Of a DNA stretch of 42,687 nt, positions 8,374-18,319 are shown in pieces. Under the pieces are notes generated by a model that was not told where the DNA came from, made no database searches, and worked only from the letters and a program-made list of their open reading frames with translations. The stretch's first letter is position 1; the number at the start of each line of letters is the position of its first letter. The stretch lies in NCBI GenBank assembly GCA_024638265.1, contig JAHEKQ010000022.1, positions 1-42,687 on the forward strand, read 5' to 3'. This DNA is from Flammeovirgaceae bacterium. GTDB taxonomy: Bacteria > Bacteroidota > Bacteroidia > Cytophagales > Cyclobacteriaceae. The translations under genes and the position numbers were made by a program.

Positions 8374-10207
8374 ATCTCCTGAATATCATACCTGAACCAA
8401 GGATATTGGAATTTGAGTTCCATGCAGGATACCAGTACAGATCATTGCGCTCCTCCCCTTTCTTATCGAAGTCCATATATCCCAGCCCTAACCTGAAAGT
8501 CTTCCAATTTCCATCCTGTGCTGAATCAAAATAGGATCGGGGAATCGCAAACTCTACAGCGGTGCCCTTGTCAGTTTTATTGAATGCCGAAACCATATTT
8601 TGCGGAACATTGGCTGATTTTGAAACATTATCCTTTTTCCCAAAAGCGTGTATGATTCGTATCCAATCTGTCCCCCTGTTCTGTCCTTTGCTGTATTGTG
8701 ACTTTGTCATATTCCTCGGATCGATTGCCAGCGCAATTGCATCCTGTCGGTAGGGTGATTCCCCCTCTCTTATCACTAAATCGTCATCAAAGACTTCTGC
8801 TGCGATATATACAAATTCATCATCATATTGCATTTGGAATCTCATAGATAGGTCCTCATCTCCATTATAATGAAATCTGTTGCCTGCAATATTTGCGGGC
8901 CCAGCTATCTCGATCCATTCCTCATTCCATTCCTTTAACTTCCCATCAACTTTTATTTTCTGATTAGTTTTCTCTGCATAATTCTTTGACAATAATGAGA
9001 AATTTATTTGCTCTCGAATCGCCAGCTCCGGACGGTTGGGATAATCATAAACCACCTGGCTGTTGATTGATAGAGGTTTTATGCTCTCCGAACTTTTGCC
9101 GGAGATATTTTTCACCACCAAATCAATGATCTCAACTGAATTGGGTTCCATTGTCTTTTCGCTTAGTGACAGTTCATAAAACAAATCATGGTGTATTTGT
9201 CCCTCGAGCGAAGCGGTCATTCTGAAATCGCTGTCATTGGTAATCCGAATTTTCGTACTTACTACTTCCTGGCTGGTTTTTTCGAGATATACCGGTTCTA
9301 TCCGAATCGGAAATGGCCTGTTGCGCACAAAATCCACCAATTCATCGGTTACTACATTTTCATCCCAAATTCCTTCCAGCAAAAGGTTTGCGAGTATGGG
9401 GCCTTCATCAGTCATGGTTACCCAAACCACATGGTCAAACTCTCCGAAGGATGGTCCTCTGAGGGGGCTTGAACCCCCTGTAGTGGCGAGGGCAATATAG
9501 TTTCCGTTATTTCGGAGAGATTTCCAATACCGGTGATAGTGACCCGCAAATACATTATGTGGACGTGATGACAATAATTCCTCTACGTCTTTCCATCGCT
9601 TGGTATCTTTTTGTACCCAAAGGGGTTGATGTATAAAAACCAGGGTCCATCGGACATCCAGGTTTTCTTCCAATGCTTTTTTTACATACTCATACTGCTC
9701 AGTATCTAAAGTACCTCTCCCGGAACCCCGACGATTGTCCTCCGAGTTGAGGCAGAGAAAGAGAACATCCTGGTAGACAAAATGATAATAGGTTACACCA
9801 AATAATTCCTTCCACTTATCCTCCATGACTTGATTGGTGATATCGTGGTTTCCGGGTACATAGAAAAAGGGAACTTGAAGGCTGTCGATGAACCCGTTAA
9901 ACTCCTTCCACTCGGTGTTCAGAACAGTGGTATCCTCCGTGTATCCCTCAATAAGGTCACCAACACTCATTACGAATTCAGGTTGCAGGAGATTGAGTTT
10001 CTGGATTCCCTTCAGGAAAACGCCGGGTCGGACACCACCCGTACGGTCCGTTACTATGGCGAACTGGAAATTACCCGGATCATTATTTAAATCAATATTG
10101 TTCCAGGGTTTCTGGTCAGTGGGTATATCGATCGTAATACGGCCCCGCTCTTGAGCCAAAGAAACGATGCTGATTAAGAAGAGTATAAGCAATATTCCTG
10201 CTCTCAT
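8372..10207 (-). CDS. Secreted calcineurin-like metallophosphoesterase with C-terminal sugar-binding-like domain
   Basis: Exported protein of 611 residues; the signal peptide covers about residues 1-18, ending SLAQ. The catalytic domain (about 45-290) has the dimetal motifs in order: D54, GD at 83-84, GNHD (119-122), H193 in FIHQPL and GHYH (222-225). The first motif reads DRTGG instead of the usual DxH, so one metal ligand differs. Residues about 435-605 begin VDGKLKEWNEEW and resemble the CBM9-like fold seen at the end of many Bacteroidota exported enzymes. The substrate is unknown; phosphodiester or phosphomonoester hydrolysis in the periplasm is the family role. It starts 26 bp after the propeller gene, so the two are probably co-transcribed. 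Confidence 0.85.
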   Translation of the reverse strand: MRAGILLILFLISIVSLAQERGRITIDIPTDQKPWNNIDLNNDPGNFQFAIVTDRTGGVRPGVFLKGIQKLNLLQPEFVMSVGDLIEGYTEDTTVLNTEWKEFNGFIDSLQVPFFYVPGNHDITNQVMEDKWKELFGVTYYHFVYQDVLFLCLNSEDNRRGSGRGTLDTEQYEYVKKALEENLDVRWTLVFIHQPLWVQKDTKRWKDVEELLSSRPHNVFAGHYHRYWKSLRNNGNYIALATTGGSSPLRGPSFGEFDHVVWVTMTDEGPILANLLLEGIWDENVVTDELVDFVRNRPFPIRIEPVYLEKTSQEVVSTKIRITNDSDFRMTASLEGQIHHDLFYELSLSEKTMEPNSVEIIDLVVKNISGKSSESIKPLSINSQVVYDYPNRPELAIREQINFSLLSKNYAEKTNQKIKVDGKLKEWNEEWIEIAGPANIAGNRFHYNGDEDLSMRFQMQYDDEFVYIAAEVFDDDLVIREGESPYRQDAIALAIDPRNMTKSQYSKGQNRGTDWIRIIHAFGKKDNVSKSANVPQNMVSAFNKTDKGTAVEFAIPRSYFDSAQDGNWKTFRLGLGYMDFDKKGEERNDLYWYPAWNSNSNILGSGMIFRR

Positions 10208-10233
10208 AGTGATTAAGTTTTCTTAGAAGACCA

Positions 10234-13200
10234 TTAATTCCCCTTGAAGTCCATTTTGATGGCCGGGAGTGCCAGTGATCGGTACAATTCATTGTAGTCA
10301 TTGAGACGTTCAACTATGGTATCCATTTTATCACTTAATCCAGACCATTCCTTTTGAAGGTCTGCGAGCCTTTCACGTGCCCCCGAAGTAATCACCGGAT
10401 AATCGGTATCCACCCTGTCTTTCAGGTTCAAAAGTTCTGAATTGAGCTGATTGGGAAAGTTTATCACATCCTGGAAAGTCTTCTGTTTTGGTTGAACCAA
10501 TTCATTCTCCCAGTCACTGATATCAGACAATATCTCCTCACCCAGGCTGATGAGAGTATCGGCCTTTTCCACATCTCCATAAAGACCGGCATACTTGTTT
10601 ACCTGGTCCCTTACCTCCCGCATCTGGTGTACCGATGAGTGAATATCCGCAACTGTTGAGACTATTTCTTTCAACATGGCTTCTTGTTCATTGTAATCAT
10701 TATCGGAAAAATCCTCCCTGGGATCCTTTAATACTTTGAATTCAGTAGAAAATGATTCTCCATCCACGGTAAGTTTCGCAGTATAGTTCCCAGGTGCTAC
10801 CCTGTAACCCCTGTAATCACCCAGTACAAACACCTGGGGTACATTAGGAATATAGTCCCTTCTGAAATCCCATGCGAACCGGTTGACCCCCTTATTGGAA
10901 GTAAGGACGGCCGGTGGTGGTGGACCTCCCGGATATGGTTTATACGATTTATCCTTCTGGTTGCTGACCTTCCTGATAAGTTCATCTCCTCGAATAATTT
11001 CCAGGGTGATCTCACTGCTGTCCATTTTCTCCGGCAAATAATAGGTAATAATACTACCCCCGAGCGGGCTTTGACCGGCACCTCTCGGGGCACTATTCGA
11101 TGAATAGCCATTGACCCTTACTACGGGCTCAGGATTGAAGAGCGAAAGCGATTCAAGCTTACCTTTACCTTCCTGAACAGGAGAAAGGTCATCGAGTATC
11201 CAGAAAGAACGACCGGCTGTGGCGGCAACAAGATCATTCTCCCTTATAATAAGGTCATTGACAGGAACAACGGGAAGATTGAGTTGCCACTTGGTCCAGT
11301 TAGAACCGTCATCGGTTGATAAGTAAATTCCTGTCTCAGTTCCAGCATACAATATGCCCTGGACTCTCGGGTCCTCCCTTACAACTCGTGCGAAATCATA
11401 TTTTCCTATACCATTATTTATTCTTTTCCATGATGAGCCCATATCATCAGACTTGAATATCATAGGGCTGAAATCATTGAACTTATACCTTGTCGCAACA
11501 ACAAATACTGTATTTGGACGATGAGGTGATACTTCTATGGCATTGATCATCGCATTGTTCAGACCGGGAGGTGTAACATTCTGCCAGTTCTTGCCTTCAT
11601 CTGTAGTAACATGGAGAAGACCATCATCAGACCCTACCCATAATGTGCCTTGAGCATGGGGAGATTCTGCCACGTACATTATCGTATTATAGTTTTCACC
11701 TCCGGCCCCTTCATTGGTAATGGGCCCACCACCCTGAATTTGCTGCTTCTTATCGTTCTGTGTAAGATCACCGCTTATGGCCTCCCAATTCGTACCCATA
11801 TCCGTAGTTTTAAATAGGACATTTCCGGCGTGGTAGATCGTCTTCGAATCATGAATGGAGGCTATGATAGGAGCATTCCAATTGAACCGGTACTTAAGAT
11901 CTACGGGTGTACTGCCTAACCCCAGGTAGGGGTATTGCATAATATCACGACTTACATTGGTTTTCGTATCAAGAAGAGAAATATTTCCTTGGTAGCAACC
12001 TCCGTATACATAACGGGGGTTCTCGGGATCAAAAGCCAGGTAAGCACTTTCACAACCCGGTCCCGGCCTCCAGTTCTTCCAACCAATGGATCCCCGGATG
12101 GCCGCACTGCTTATAATTACAGAACTATTGTCCTGCTGACCCCCATATACATTATATGGGAACAATTTATCCGCGTTCACGCGGTAAAACTGTGCTGTGG
12201 GTTGATTTTCGAGGCTCGACCAGGTCTTTCCTGAATTGAAGGTAATTTCAGCTCCCCCGTCATCACCCAGGATGAAATTTGAGTTATTGTCCGGGTTAAT
12301 CCAGAGGTCATGGGTATCACCATGACCGACTGGCATTGGTCTGAAACTTGCCCCCCCATCGATAGACCTCAATGCCTGAGCGTTCAGGACATAGACAATC
12401 TCTTCATTTACCGGATCGGCAAACACTTCGGTATAGTACCAGGCACGTGTAATAGTAGCCCGATCACCTGAGGTTCTCCTCCATGATTTTCCGGCATTGT
12501 CCGAGCGGAAAACCCCACCCTCTTTCGCTTCTATTACAGCAAATACACGCTCAGGGTCAACCGGTGAAACAGAAATTGCTGTCTTTCCCATTTCCTTGGG
12601 AAGTCCGTCTTCCAGCTTCTCCCAGGTTTCCCCGGCATCTACCGACTTGTATAGTCCTGAACCGGGGCCTCCACTACGCACGTACCATGGTAGTCGCTGG
12701 TGGTCCCACATGGCCGCATATAATATTCGCGGGTTCGTTTTATCCATACTGAGACCTGAGGCCCCGGTATTCTGGTTGACAAACAATGTCTTGCGCCAGG
12801 TTTTACCACCATCCGTGCTCTTATAAATCCCCCTTTCATTGGTAGGCCCATGAACAGCCCCCTGGGCTGCAACGTATACGATCTCGGGATTGTCCGGATG
12901 GATAATGATATCCGAAATGTGTCGGGTGAGTTCAAGCCCGAGGTGCTCCCAGGTCTTGCCGGAATCATTAGAGCGATATACGCCATCCCCATAGCTTGTC
13001 ATGACACCCCTGACGGCATGTTCTCCCATACCCACATAGATCACATTAGGATCTGAGGTACTCACTGCAATTTCTCCTACTGAACCGGTTTTGAGATAAC
13101 CATCTGAAATATTCTGCCAATTGAGCCCGGCATCAGTGGTTTTCCATATTCCTCCACCAGTGCCACCCATGAGATAGGTCATTGGATCACCCGGAATTCC

Positions 13201-13392
13201 CGAAACCGCAACACTCCTTCCGCCCCGGAAAGGACCAATATTGCGCCATTTCATCCCGGTGAACTGGGTGGTATCTAATTTTTGTACCTGAGGAGTGTTT
13301 GTGCCCGATGATCTTCTCCTTCGCTGGGCTTCAATTTCAGTGACAGCCGTTGTGCAGATCAACAGCATCAATAGGTAGGTTACTCTTCGCAT
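10234..13392 (-). CDS. Secreted Asp-box beta-propeller protein (VPS10/sortilin-like, 'glycosyl hydrolase'-type)
   Basis: Large exported protein of 1052 residues with a signal peptide (about 1-22). At least ten Asp-box motifs of the form S/T-x-D-x-G-x-x-W are spread over residues about 85-700, for example [36 protein letters not shown] and VTTDEGKNW. They indicate one or two seven- to ten-bladed propellers of the sortilin/BNR type. A beta-rich segment follows (about 790-890), then a helical, coiled-coil-like tail (about 895-1045). Such proteins are often auto-annotated as glycosyl hydrolase or exo-sialidase, but no catalytic residues can be assigned, and a binding or scaffolding role is equally possible. 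First gene of a likely two-gene unit with the metallophosphoesterase. Confidence 0.85.
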   Translation of the reverse strand: MRRVTYLLMLLICTTAVTEIEAQRRRRSSGTNTPQVQKLDTTQFTGMKWRNIGPFRGGRSVAVSGIPGDPMTYLMGGTGGGIWKTTDAGLNWQNISDGYLKTGSVGEIAVSTSDPNVIYVGMGEHAVRGVMTSYGDGVYRSNDSGKTWEHLGLELTRHISDIIIHPDNPEIVYVAAQGAVHGPTNERGIYKSTDGGKTWRKTLFVNQNTGASGLSMDKTNPRILYAAMWDHQRLPWYVRSGGPGSGLYKSVDAGETWEKLEDGLPKEMGKTAISVSPVDPERVFAVIEAKEGGVFRSDNAGKSWRRTSGDRATITRAWYYTEVFADPVNEEIVYVLNAQALRSIDGGASFRPMPVGHGDTHDLWINPDNNSNFILGDDGGAEITFNSGKTWSSLENQPTAQFYRVNADKLFPYNVYGGQQDNSSVIISSAAIRGSIGWKNWRPGPGCESAYLAFDPENPRYVYGGCYQGNISLLDTKTNVSRDIMQYPYLGLGSTPVDLKYRFNWNAPIIASIHDSKTIYHAGNVLFKTTDMGTNWEAISGDLTQNDKKQQIQGGGPITNEGAGGENYNTIMYVAESPHAQGTLWVGSDDGLLHVTTDEGKNWQNVTPPGLNNAMINAIEVSPHRPNTVFVVATRYKFNDFSPMIFKSDDMGSSWKRINNGIGKYDFARVVREDPRVQGILYAGTETGIYLSTDDGSNWTKWQLNLPVVPVNDLIIRENDLVAATAGRSFWILDDLSPVQEGKGKLESLSLFNPEPVVRVNGYSSNSAPRGAGQSPLGGSIITYYLPEKMDSSEITLEIIRGDELIRKVSNQKDKSYKPYPGGPPPPAVLTSNKGVNRFAWDFRRDYIPNVPQVFVLGDYRGYRVAPGNYTAKLTVDGESFSTEFKVLKDPREDFSDNDYNEQEAMLKEIVSTVADIHSSVHQMREVRDQVNKYAGLYGDVEKADTLISLGEEILSDISDWENELVQPKQKTFQDVINFPNQLNSELLNLKDRVDTDYPVITSGARERLADLQKEWSGLSDKMDTIVERLNDYNELYRSLALPAIKMDFKGN

Positions 13393-13471
13393 TACGTTAA
13401 GATTTTTACCAATTTGGGTAAAAGGCTGTGTTATTGCAAGAGCACAGGTATGCTATGTTATGAACGGAAAA

Positions 13472-15091
13472 TCAGCGTGATTTTTTACTGTTAAGATCAG
13501 CCTCTACTACGGCCTTATACGCATTGACGATACCCCCAGTAATACTGAGTTCACTGAAATTCTTCTTAACCCCTTCTTTCCCCGGGACATTTACACTAAC
13601 ATCTACCGGTACCACTGACGATCTGAGGATGTCCCGCACCTGTTTGTAATTGAGTTCGGGGAAGTAGCCCATTAATATCGCTGCTACAGCGGATACTGCA
13701 GGCGCTGCCATGCTGGTTCCCTGGGCTTCATCATACTTGTCTTCGGGTTTCGTACTTTGAATATCAACTCCCGGTGCAAAAAAGTCTACATAGTTTTTTC
13801 CGTAGTTGCTGAAACTGCCGACAAAATACTCATCCACTCTGGCTGCATTCGCCCCTACTTCTATCCAGTTATCTGCGACAATTCCATTGTTGAGCTCTTT
13901 TACGGGGTAACGTTTATAGACATCCCGGTCTTTGCTTTCATTGCCCGAAGCATGCACCAATAGTACACCATTTTCCATTGCATACATGATGGCACTATCC
14001 ACCGCCAACTTCCCGTAAGTAAAGCTTTTTCCAAAACTCATATTAATAATGTGAGCCCCGTTGTCTACCGCATATCGAATCGCATTGGCAACATCCTTGT
14101 CCCGTTCATCTCCGTGTGGCACAGCCCGTACCGACATGAGTCTCACATTTTTAGCAATTCCCCGAATTCCCAGCTCATTATCCCTGTCGGCAGCTACTAT
14201 GCCCGCTACATGAGTCCCATGGGACGCATCGGGACCCTCAACATTATTATTTCCGTAGTATCGTTGAAAAATGTCTGAATAATCATCTCCCACAACATCT
14301 CGTGGATCAAAATTGACATTATAAGTAAATTCCAACTGATCACGATAATGCTTTTCCGTTTGCTCAAGATCTCTTTGTATTTCTTCAAGTGTGAGTTCAC
14401 CTCCTGTGGCCGTAAATACAAAATTCAGGATGCCCTTCCCTATCGCCGTAACTGAGTCATCTTCGTCCTTGTCCATGAGGTCGTCAGGTGTGATCATCTC
14501 AATATCCATCTCTGCTCTCAGCAGGCTATCGAAATAATCGACAGTCAGCATGAGATTGGCATAGAAATTATATTCCTCTACGGTTTTATTATAAATGCTT
14601 TCAAAGTCGCTCTTGAGTTTTTTCCAGTATTTGTACTCGACGGAGTCGGTGGGATCAACCGAATCTGTAGTTGTCTCGTAATACTTTGAAAACAACCTTA
14701 CGTATTCACGTGTCATTTCATGCGTATCCTCTAAAACATCTCCATTTTCTCCTCCAATGAAATTCCAGCCATGAACATCATCGATATAACCATTGGAATC
14801 ATCGTCAATCCCATTCCCGACTATCTCATCTTCATTAACCCAGATATGATCTTTGAGATCTTCATGTTCAACGTCAATACCCGAGTCGATGATCGCCACA
14901 ATGATTGTCCTCGGTGTACGACCTTTCAGGTAATCATAAGCACGATCTGATCCAACCCCCATAACCCCATCGAGTTCCGGATCGAGGTTAATCCAATCCT
15001 TGGGTACGGAAACTGAGTCAGCCTGGCCGACGGCCTGAGTGGCCTGGGTGGCCATGAAGAGAATGAGTGTAAGTTTAATCAGATTTGGCAT
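13472..15091 (-). CDS. Secreted S8 family subtilisin-like serine protease
   Basis: Exported protease of 539 residues with a signal peptide (about 1-23). The catalytic triad is visible: D69 in AIIDSGID, H291 in ASHGTHVAGI and S460 in GTSMAAPA; the oxyanion-hole Asn is N384 in ASGNE. An insertion of about 200 acidic, helical residues separates the Asp and His motifs; usual subtilases have 30-40 residues there. There is no obvious C-terminal secretion domain. The gene stands alone on the minus strand. A TATTTTTG element (minus strand, 15096-15103) lies 5 bp before the ATG, but without a matching -33 box, so I do not call a promoter. Confidence 0.9.
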   Translation of the reverse strand: MPNLIKLTLILFMATQATQAVGQADSVSVPKDWINLDPELDGVMGVGSDRAYDYLKGRTPRTIIVAIIDSGIDVEHEDLKDHIWVNEDEIVGNGIDDDSNGYIDDVHGWNFIGGENGDVLEDTHEMTREYVRLFSKYYETTTDSVDPTDSVEYKYWKKLKSDFESIYNKTVEEYNFYANLMLTVDYFDSLLRAEMDIEMITPDDLMDKDEDDSVTAIGKGILNFVFTATGGELTLEEIQRDLEQTEKHYRDQLEFTYNVNFDPRDVVGDDYSDIFQRYYGNNNVEGPDASHGTHVAGIVAADRDNELGIRGIAKNVRLMSVRAVPHGDERDKDVANAIRYAVDNGAHIINMSFGKSFTYGKLAVDSAIMYAMENGVLLVHASGNESKDRDVYKRYPVKELNNGIVADNWIEVGANAARVDEYFVGSFSNYGKNYVDFFAPGVDIQSTKPEDKYDEAQGTSMAAPAVSAVAAILMGYFPELNYKQVRDILRSSVVPVDVSVNVPGKEGVKKNFSELSITGGIVNAYKAVVEADLNSKKSR

Positions 15092-15121
15092 CGTGCAAAA
15101 ATAAGTAAAAGGGAGGGAACC

Positions 15122-15156
15122 GGATAGCGGATAGCGGATACCGGATACCGGATGCT
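15122..15156 (-). repeat. Short heptamer array, five units (minus-sense NNTATCC family)
   Basis: On the plus strand: GGATAGC twice, GGATACC twice, then GGATGCT. The reverse complement is the same NNTATCC family as the arrays at 15873 and 19380, but in inverted orientation relative to both. It lies in the 227-bp spacer upstream of the subtilase start; nothing else is seen in that spacer. Confidence 0.8.
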
Positions 15157-15318
15157 GGGAGAAAGATACATGAATGGATGAAGAAAACGAGGAGATAAAT
15201 GCATTATGAAATAGTTAAATTGTACTAATTTCTAATCTGAATTCATCGTTCAGGAGCTTTTGAAAGCATTTTAACAATATTCACATAATCAGAAATTTTT
15301 TCATTACTAAGTTTAAGC

Positions 15319-15678
15319 ATGTTTAGTTTTCAAAACCTGGATGTGTATGTGAGATCAAAAGCCGTAAATCATCTGGTCCATAAATTGTGCCAAGGTATAC
15401 CAGATATATATATGACTTCACAACTTCGAAGAGCGACATTAAGTATTACATTAAATATTGCTGAAGGTGCAGGAAGATTAACTTCGAGAGATAAGAGGCA
15501 TTACTATGTGATCAGTCGTGGATCCGCTTTTGAGAGTGTCTCGATTATTGAACTTCTGTTCGAGCAAAATCAAATTGAAGAACAGGATTTTTTAGAGCTG
15601 TATGAGGAATACGAAGATATTTCAAAGATGTTATATAGGTTGATCGAGTCTTATTCATTTTCAAAAAAGAAGTATTGA
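15319..15678 (+). CDS. Four-helix bundle protein (S23 / 23S rRNA intervening-sequence protein family)
   Basis: Protein of 119 residues, largely alpha-helical. It begins MFSFQNLDVYVRSKAVNHLV, with the characteristic LRRATLSITLNIAEGAGR (about 37-54), then SRDKRHYYVISRGSAFES and a glutamate-rich last helix. This matches the S23/IVP family, first found inside intervening sequences of 23S rRNA genes but common as stand-alone genes in Bacteroidota. The biochemical role is not settled; a structure-based RNA-binding or scaffolding role has been suggested. It stands alone, between two heptamer arrays in opposite orientation and next to tRNA-Leu(CAG), and its AT content is above that of its neighbours. 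Both points are compatible with acquisition. Confidence 0.85.
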   Translation: MFSFQNLDVYVRSKAVNHLVHKLCQGIPDIYMTSQLRRATLSITLNIAEGAGRLTSRDKRHYYVISRGSAFESVSIIELLFEQNQIEEQDFLELYEEYEDISKMLYRLIESYSFSKKKY

Positions 15679-15720
15679 AACTATCCTTTGTATCAACCCC
15701 GTAAACGGTCAGAATAAATG

Positions 15721-15802
15721 TGCGCAAGAAGGGACTCGAACCCCCACGCCCGAAGGCACAGCCGCCTGAAGACTGCGTGTCTACCAATTTCACCACTTGC
15801 GC
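15721..15802 (-). tRNA. tRNA-Leu (anticodon CAG)
   Basis: Read on the minus strand, the 7-bp acceptor stem is GCGCAAG / CTTGCGC with discriminator A. The D-loop contains AATTGGTAGAC. The anticodon arm is CAGTC-TTCAGGC-GGCTG with anticodon CAG. There is a long class-II variable arm (TGCCTTCGGGCG region) and a T-arm with GGTTCGAGTCC. CCA is not encoded. Length 82 nt, as expected for tRNA-Leu. Confidence 0.95.
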
Positions 15803-15872
15803 AAAGGCCGTAAAATTAAACCAAGTATTTAGCATTTCAAAAAAATCCCGTACCTCTATACTTACCACCTCC

Positions 15873-16044
15873 GCTATCCGGTATCCTGTATCCGCTATCC
15901 TGTATCCGCTATCCGCTATCCGCTATCCTGTATCCGGTATCCGCTATCCGCTATCCGGTATCCTGTATCCCCTTCCCGTATCCGCTATCCGCTATCCGGT
16001 ATCCTGTATCCTGTATCCCCTTCCCGTATCCCCTTCCCGTATCC
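15873..16044 (+). repeat. Heptamer minisatellite (NNTATCC)n, 25 units
   Basis: Nineteen perfect heptamers of the form GCTATCC, GGTATCC or TGTATCC, with three CCTTCCC units each followed by a 6-bp GTATCC. A higher-order block (GGTATCC, TGTATCC, CCTTCCC, GTATCC) recurs. The array lies 31 bp downstream of the stop of the minus-strand CotH-like gene and 70 bp upstream of the 5' end of tRNA-Leu(CAG). The rest of the spacer 15803-16075 shows nothing else. The phase gives pseudo-ORFs rich in Y-P-V-S-x-I-R, which I do not treat as genes. Confidence 0.95.
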
Positions 16045-16075
16045 GACACCCACTTCCCCCATACCTCATCCCCCG

Positions 16076-17143
16076 TCACCACTCCAAGTGAACGTGGGCC
16101 ACCCTACACGACCGGTTGAACTGCTGCCGGGCTTTTTTGGAATTGTTGATGATCTTGTAAAAGCCATCGAAGTATTTGATAGCCGCCTTTCTTTCCTTTT
16201 CGGAAAGTGGTTCAAAATTATTATAGAGATCGTATATGTCCTCCTTCTTGTCATTGAAGAGGTCAAATATCGGCTCATAAGTATCTTTAGACCGGCAGAA
16301 ACCACGGAATACCCGGGTCCGAACCGTTGAGATGTTGAGACTGGCATCAGGTTGAGCATATGTTGTGGCTATAGCCCCTGAATAGTCAAAGTCATAAGGT
16401 ATCGGAAAGGGAAGTCTACCTTCCGGTTCTTCGGCTATAAGTTTAATATTATGCAATGCGGGTACGGACCAGTCCGTATTGCCGATCATATACTGAAACA
16501 CGGTCATGATATTAAGAACCTCTCGGTTACAGTAATCCTGGTGGGGAATTGTACCTTCCCTGGGTACCAGCCCATTCCTGTGGGCCATCGCTTCCTCGTC
16601 CTCAATAAGAAATCCATAGCGGGTAACAGGGCTTTCCATACCGGCAGAATCCTCATAGGTCACTTTTAGTAGCCGAACTTTAAAGCTATAATCAGTTAAG
16701 AGGTTGTAGTGTTTATATGTGAGGTATTCCTGGAGGACATATTCATCGTAAAACGTCCTTCCCTGGCAATGTGTAACTAGTTTGAGCTTGTCCTGGCCGG
16801 AAAAGAGGTTATCGTAATTGCCCTTTTTCTTAAAGTTCAGCCGTAGGGGTGGAAAGCTGCAAACTTTGGGGTTGGCCCGGGTCTTACCCCGCGTTTTAAT
16901 CTCAAGGGGAATCACTTCACTATCATCCCCGTCTATATTATAGGTTAATTCCGCCCAATGAGAATATCGGTCCTCGAGGTCAGAAGTAACACTGCCAATA
17001 TTCATTTTAAGTTTCACTTCGATGATCTCCTCCGAATCGAACAGATCTGACTCCACCGCCCGGTCGAGGCGGGATTGTGAGCCGGCTGAATAAACAACTG
17101 CTGCTTGCAGGAAAATGGTAAGTATGATTATGTTTTGCCTCAT
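16076..17143 (-). CDS. Exported protein with CotH-like (atypical kinase-like) motifs
   Basis: Protein of 355 residues with an N-terminal signal peptide (about 1-20). I do not recognise it as a named family member. Motif order resembles the CotH secretory kinases: a TRGKTRANPKVCSFPPLRL strand region (84-102, comparable to the CotH R-G-x-S/T segment), GNTDWSVPALHNIKL (221-235) with D224 and N232 placed as in a catalytic loop, and YDFDYSG (250-256) with D251/D253 placed like a metal-binding DFD/DFG. Five cysteines are present. The start overlaps the stop of the bestrophin-like gene by 4 bp (ATGA), so the two are coupled. Phosphotransfer activity is inference; a dead relative is possible. Confidence 0.6.
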   Translation of the reverse strand: MRQNIIILTIFLQAAVVYSAGSQSRLDRAVESDLFDSEEIIEVKLKMNIGSVTSDLEDRYSHWAELTYNIDGDDSEVIPLEIKTRGKTRANPKVCSFPPLRLNFKKKGNYDNLFSGQDKLKLVTHCQGRTFYDEYVLQEYLTYKHYNLLTDYSFKVRLLKVTYEDSAGMESPVTRYGFLIEDEEAMAHRNGLVPREGTIPHQDYCNREVLNIMTVFQYMIGNTDWSVPALHNIKLIAEEPEGRLPFPIPYDFDYSGAIATTYAQPDASLNISTVRTRVFRGFCRSKDTYEPIFDLFNDKKEDIYDLYNNFEPLSEKERKAAIKYFDGFYKIINNSKKARQQFNRSCRVAHVHLEW

Positions 17144-17934
17144 TCCTGTAGCATATCATCTATTTCCTGGATATCGAGAATAATATCATCCTCACCGATC
17201 TGGTCATAGGGTTGTTCAAGATGATCCTGGATGTTGGCCAAGCTGACGAGAATAAAGCTGTACAGGATGGGCATTACATAATAGAATACCAATGGTAATT
17301 CTTCAGCATACTTCTGACTTAGGAAGGCAAAGTATGGGGCGTAAAGGATTGGGAAGGCATAGATAAATATTTTACTGTATGCCCTAATCCCTTTTGGGGT
17401 CCGGTAATAGAAGATAGTCTTCATATCCTCAAAGGCGGCTACAGACCGTGTTAGATACTGACTCAATCTGGAGGCGAATCTCCCGGCAAGTCCGTTATTG
17501 CGTAGCTGCTGTACTTCTTTACTCAGTCCCTTAATGTCTTTATAAATTTTGATCTCGCGTTCCCTTGCCTCCGAGACTTCACTTTCAAAGAAGCTTTTCA
17601 TATCAGAAAATAAGTCAATGATCTTTTGCCTGTATCTCGATTTAACCTCATTAACCTCCTCAGTTCCTTCGTCCATATTGTCCATCGCTGTCCGGTAGAA
17701 TCCCAGTATGAAACCCTTACATTCCGCGTAGCTCCTAAGTCCTCGTTCGCGACGAGTATATGCGCTATTTATTGAAAATACTACCGGGAATACCACGGCA
17801 ATACCCACCAATGTGAGGGGGAAGTCTGCGAAATAATGATACTCAAGACAGAACCACGTCGCCAGGATCGCAATTATAGTCACAATCAGCGTCTTAGCAT
17901 TAATGATCAGGCTTGCACTCTTCAGAAATTCCAT
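17140..17934 (-). CDS. Bestrophin-like membrane protein, unassigned
   Basis: Integral membrane protein of 264 residues. Two hydrophobic segments lie near residues 14-55 and two more near 190-235, flanking a long charged, helical middle domain (about 60-185). The segment after the last helix, IQDHLEQPYDQIGEDDI (about 235-251), recalls the bestrophin signature in which an ExPF/Y is followed by an acidic D-D-x motif. That makes an anion-channel-like protein the best guess, but overall similarity is too low to be sure, and a DUF4239-type protein is an alternative. First gene of a two-gene unit with the CotH-like protein. Confidence 0.55.
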   Translation of the reverse strand: MEFLKSASLIINAKTLIVTIIAILATWFCLEYHYFADFPLTLVGIAVVFPVVFSINSAYTRRERGLRSYAECKGFILGFYRTAMDNMDEGTEEVNEVKSRYRQKIIDLFSDMKSFFESEVSEAREREIKIYKDIKGLSKEVQQLRNNGLAGRFASRLSQYLTRSVAAFEDMKTIFYYRTPKGIRAYSKIFIYAFPILYAPYFAFLSQKYAEELPLVFYYVMPILYSFILVSLANIQDHLEQPYDQIGEDDIILDIQEIDDMLQE

Positions 17935-18319
17935 TCGGTTTGGTTTAGGTACTTCTAAAAATCGGGGTTTGATGGGAGATTTACAAGTCGATGGGTTGAT
18001 GGGGTGATGAGTAGAAGGGTTGATGGGGAGATGGGGGATGGGGGGATATTGGAAAGTAAAAGGGGTATGAGAATTAATATTTTAATTTTTTCCGTTTTGT
18101 AAACTTTAAACAGAGTACAACAGCGATGTTTTTATGACATACACCTAAGTTCCAATAATAATTTACTAGGTGAATTTCCCAATTGCTAAAGGATACAATT
18201 GAAATTGAAGAAACAATAATCAGACTAAGGAAGAGAATACTGGCTTTTTTAAAATATTTAAAAAAATAAACCCTTCTACCCTTTTACTCTTCTACCCTTT
18301 AACCAATTTACCTTCAACC
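17935..18319. other. Gene-free, repeat-rich and AT-rich stretch
   Basis: Positions 17977-18055 are degenerate octamer-type repeat (GGGTTGAT / GGGGAGAT / GGGGTGAT). From 18060 to 18270 the DNA is strongly AT-rich with no convincing ORF; a 32-codon open stretch around 18175-18270 lacks a start codon. From 18270 to 18300 there are pyrimidine-rich CCCTTCTA-like repeats. No gene is called here. Confidence 0.6.

Noticed and set aside
10116-10313. Minus-strand 65-codon frame bridging the two exported-protein genes
   Set aside because: Overlaps the ends of both neighbours in another frame, with no family features.
15096-15103. TATTTTTG as a promoter of the subtilase gene
   Set aside because: The -7 element matches, but there is no -33 TTTG at the proper distance and the transcript would be nearly leaderless.
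15873-16044. Possible CRISPR array
   Set aside because: Units are 7 bp and contiguous, with no spacers of 25-40 bp and no cas genes in the window.
15720-16091. A 123-codon plus-strand frame through tRNA-Leu and the heptamer array
   Set aside because: It reads through a tRNA and a tandem repeat; its repeated Y-P-V-S-x-I-R composition is a by-product of the 7-bp unit.
18175-18270. A 32-codon open stretch ending in lysine-rich codons
   Set aside because: No start codon, no continuation and AT-rich composition; at most a gene remnant.
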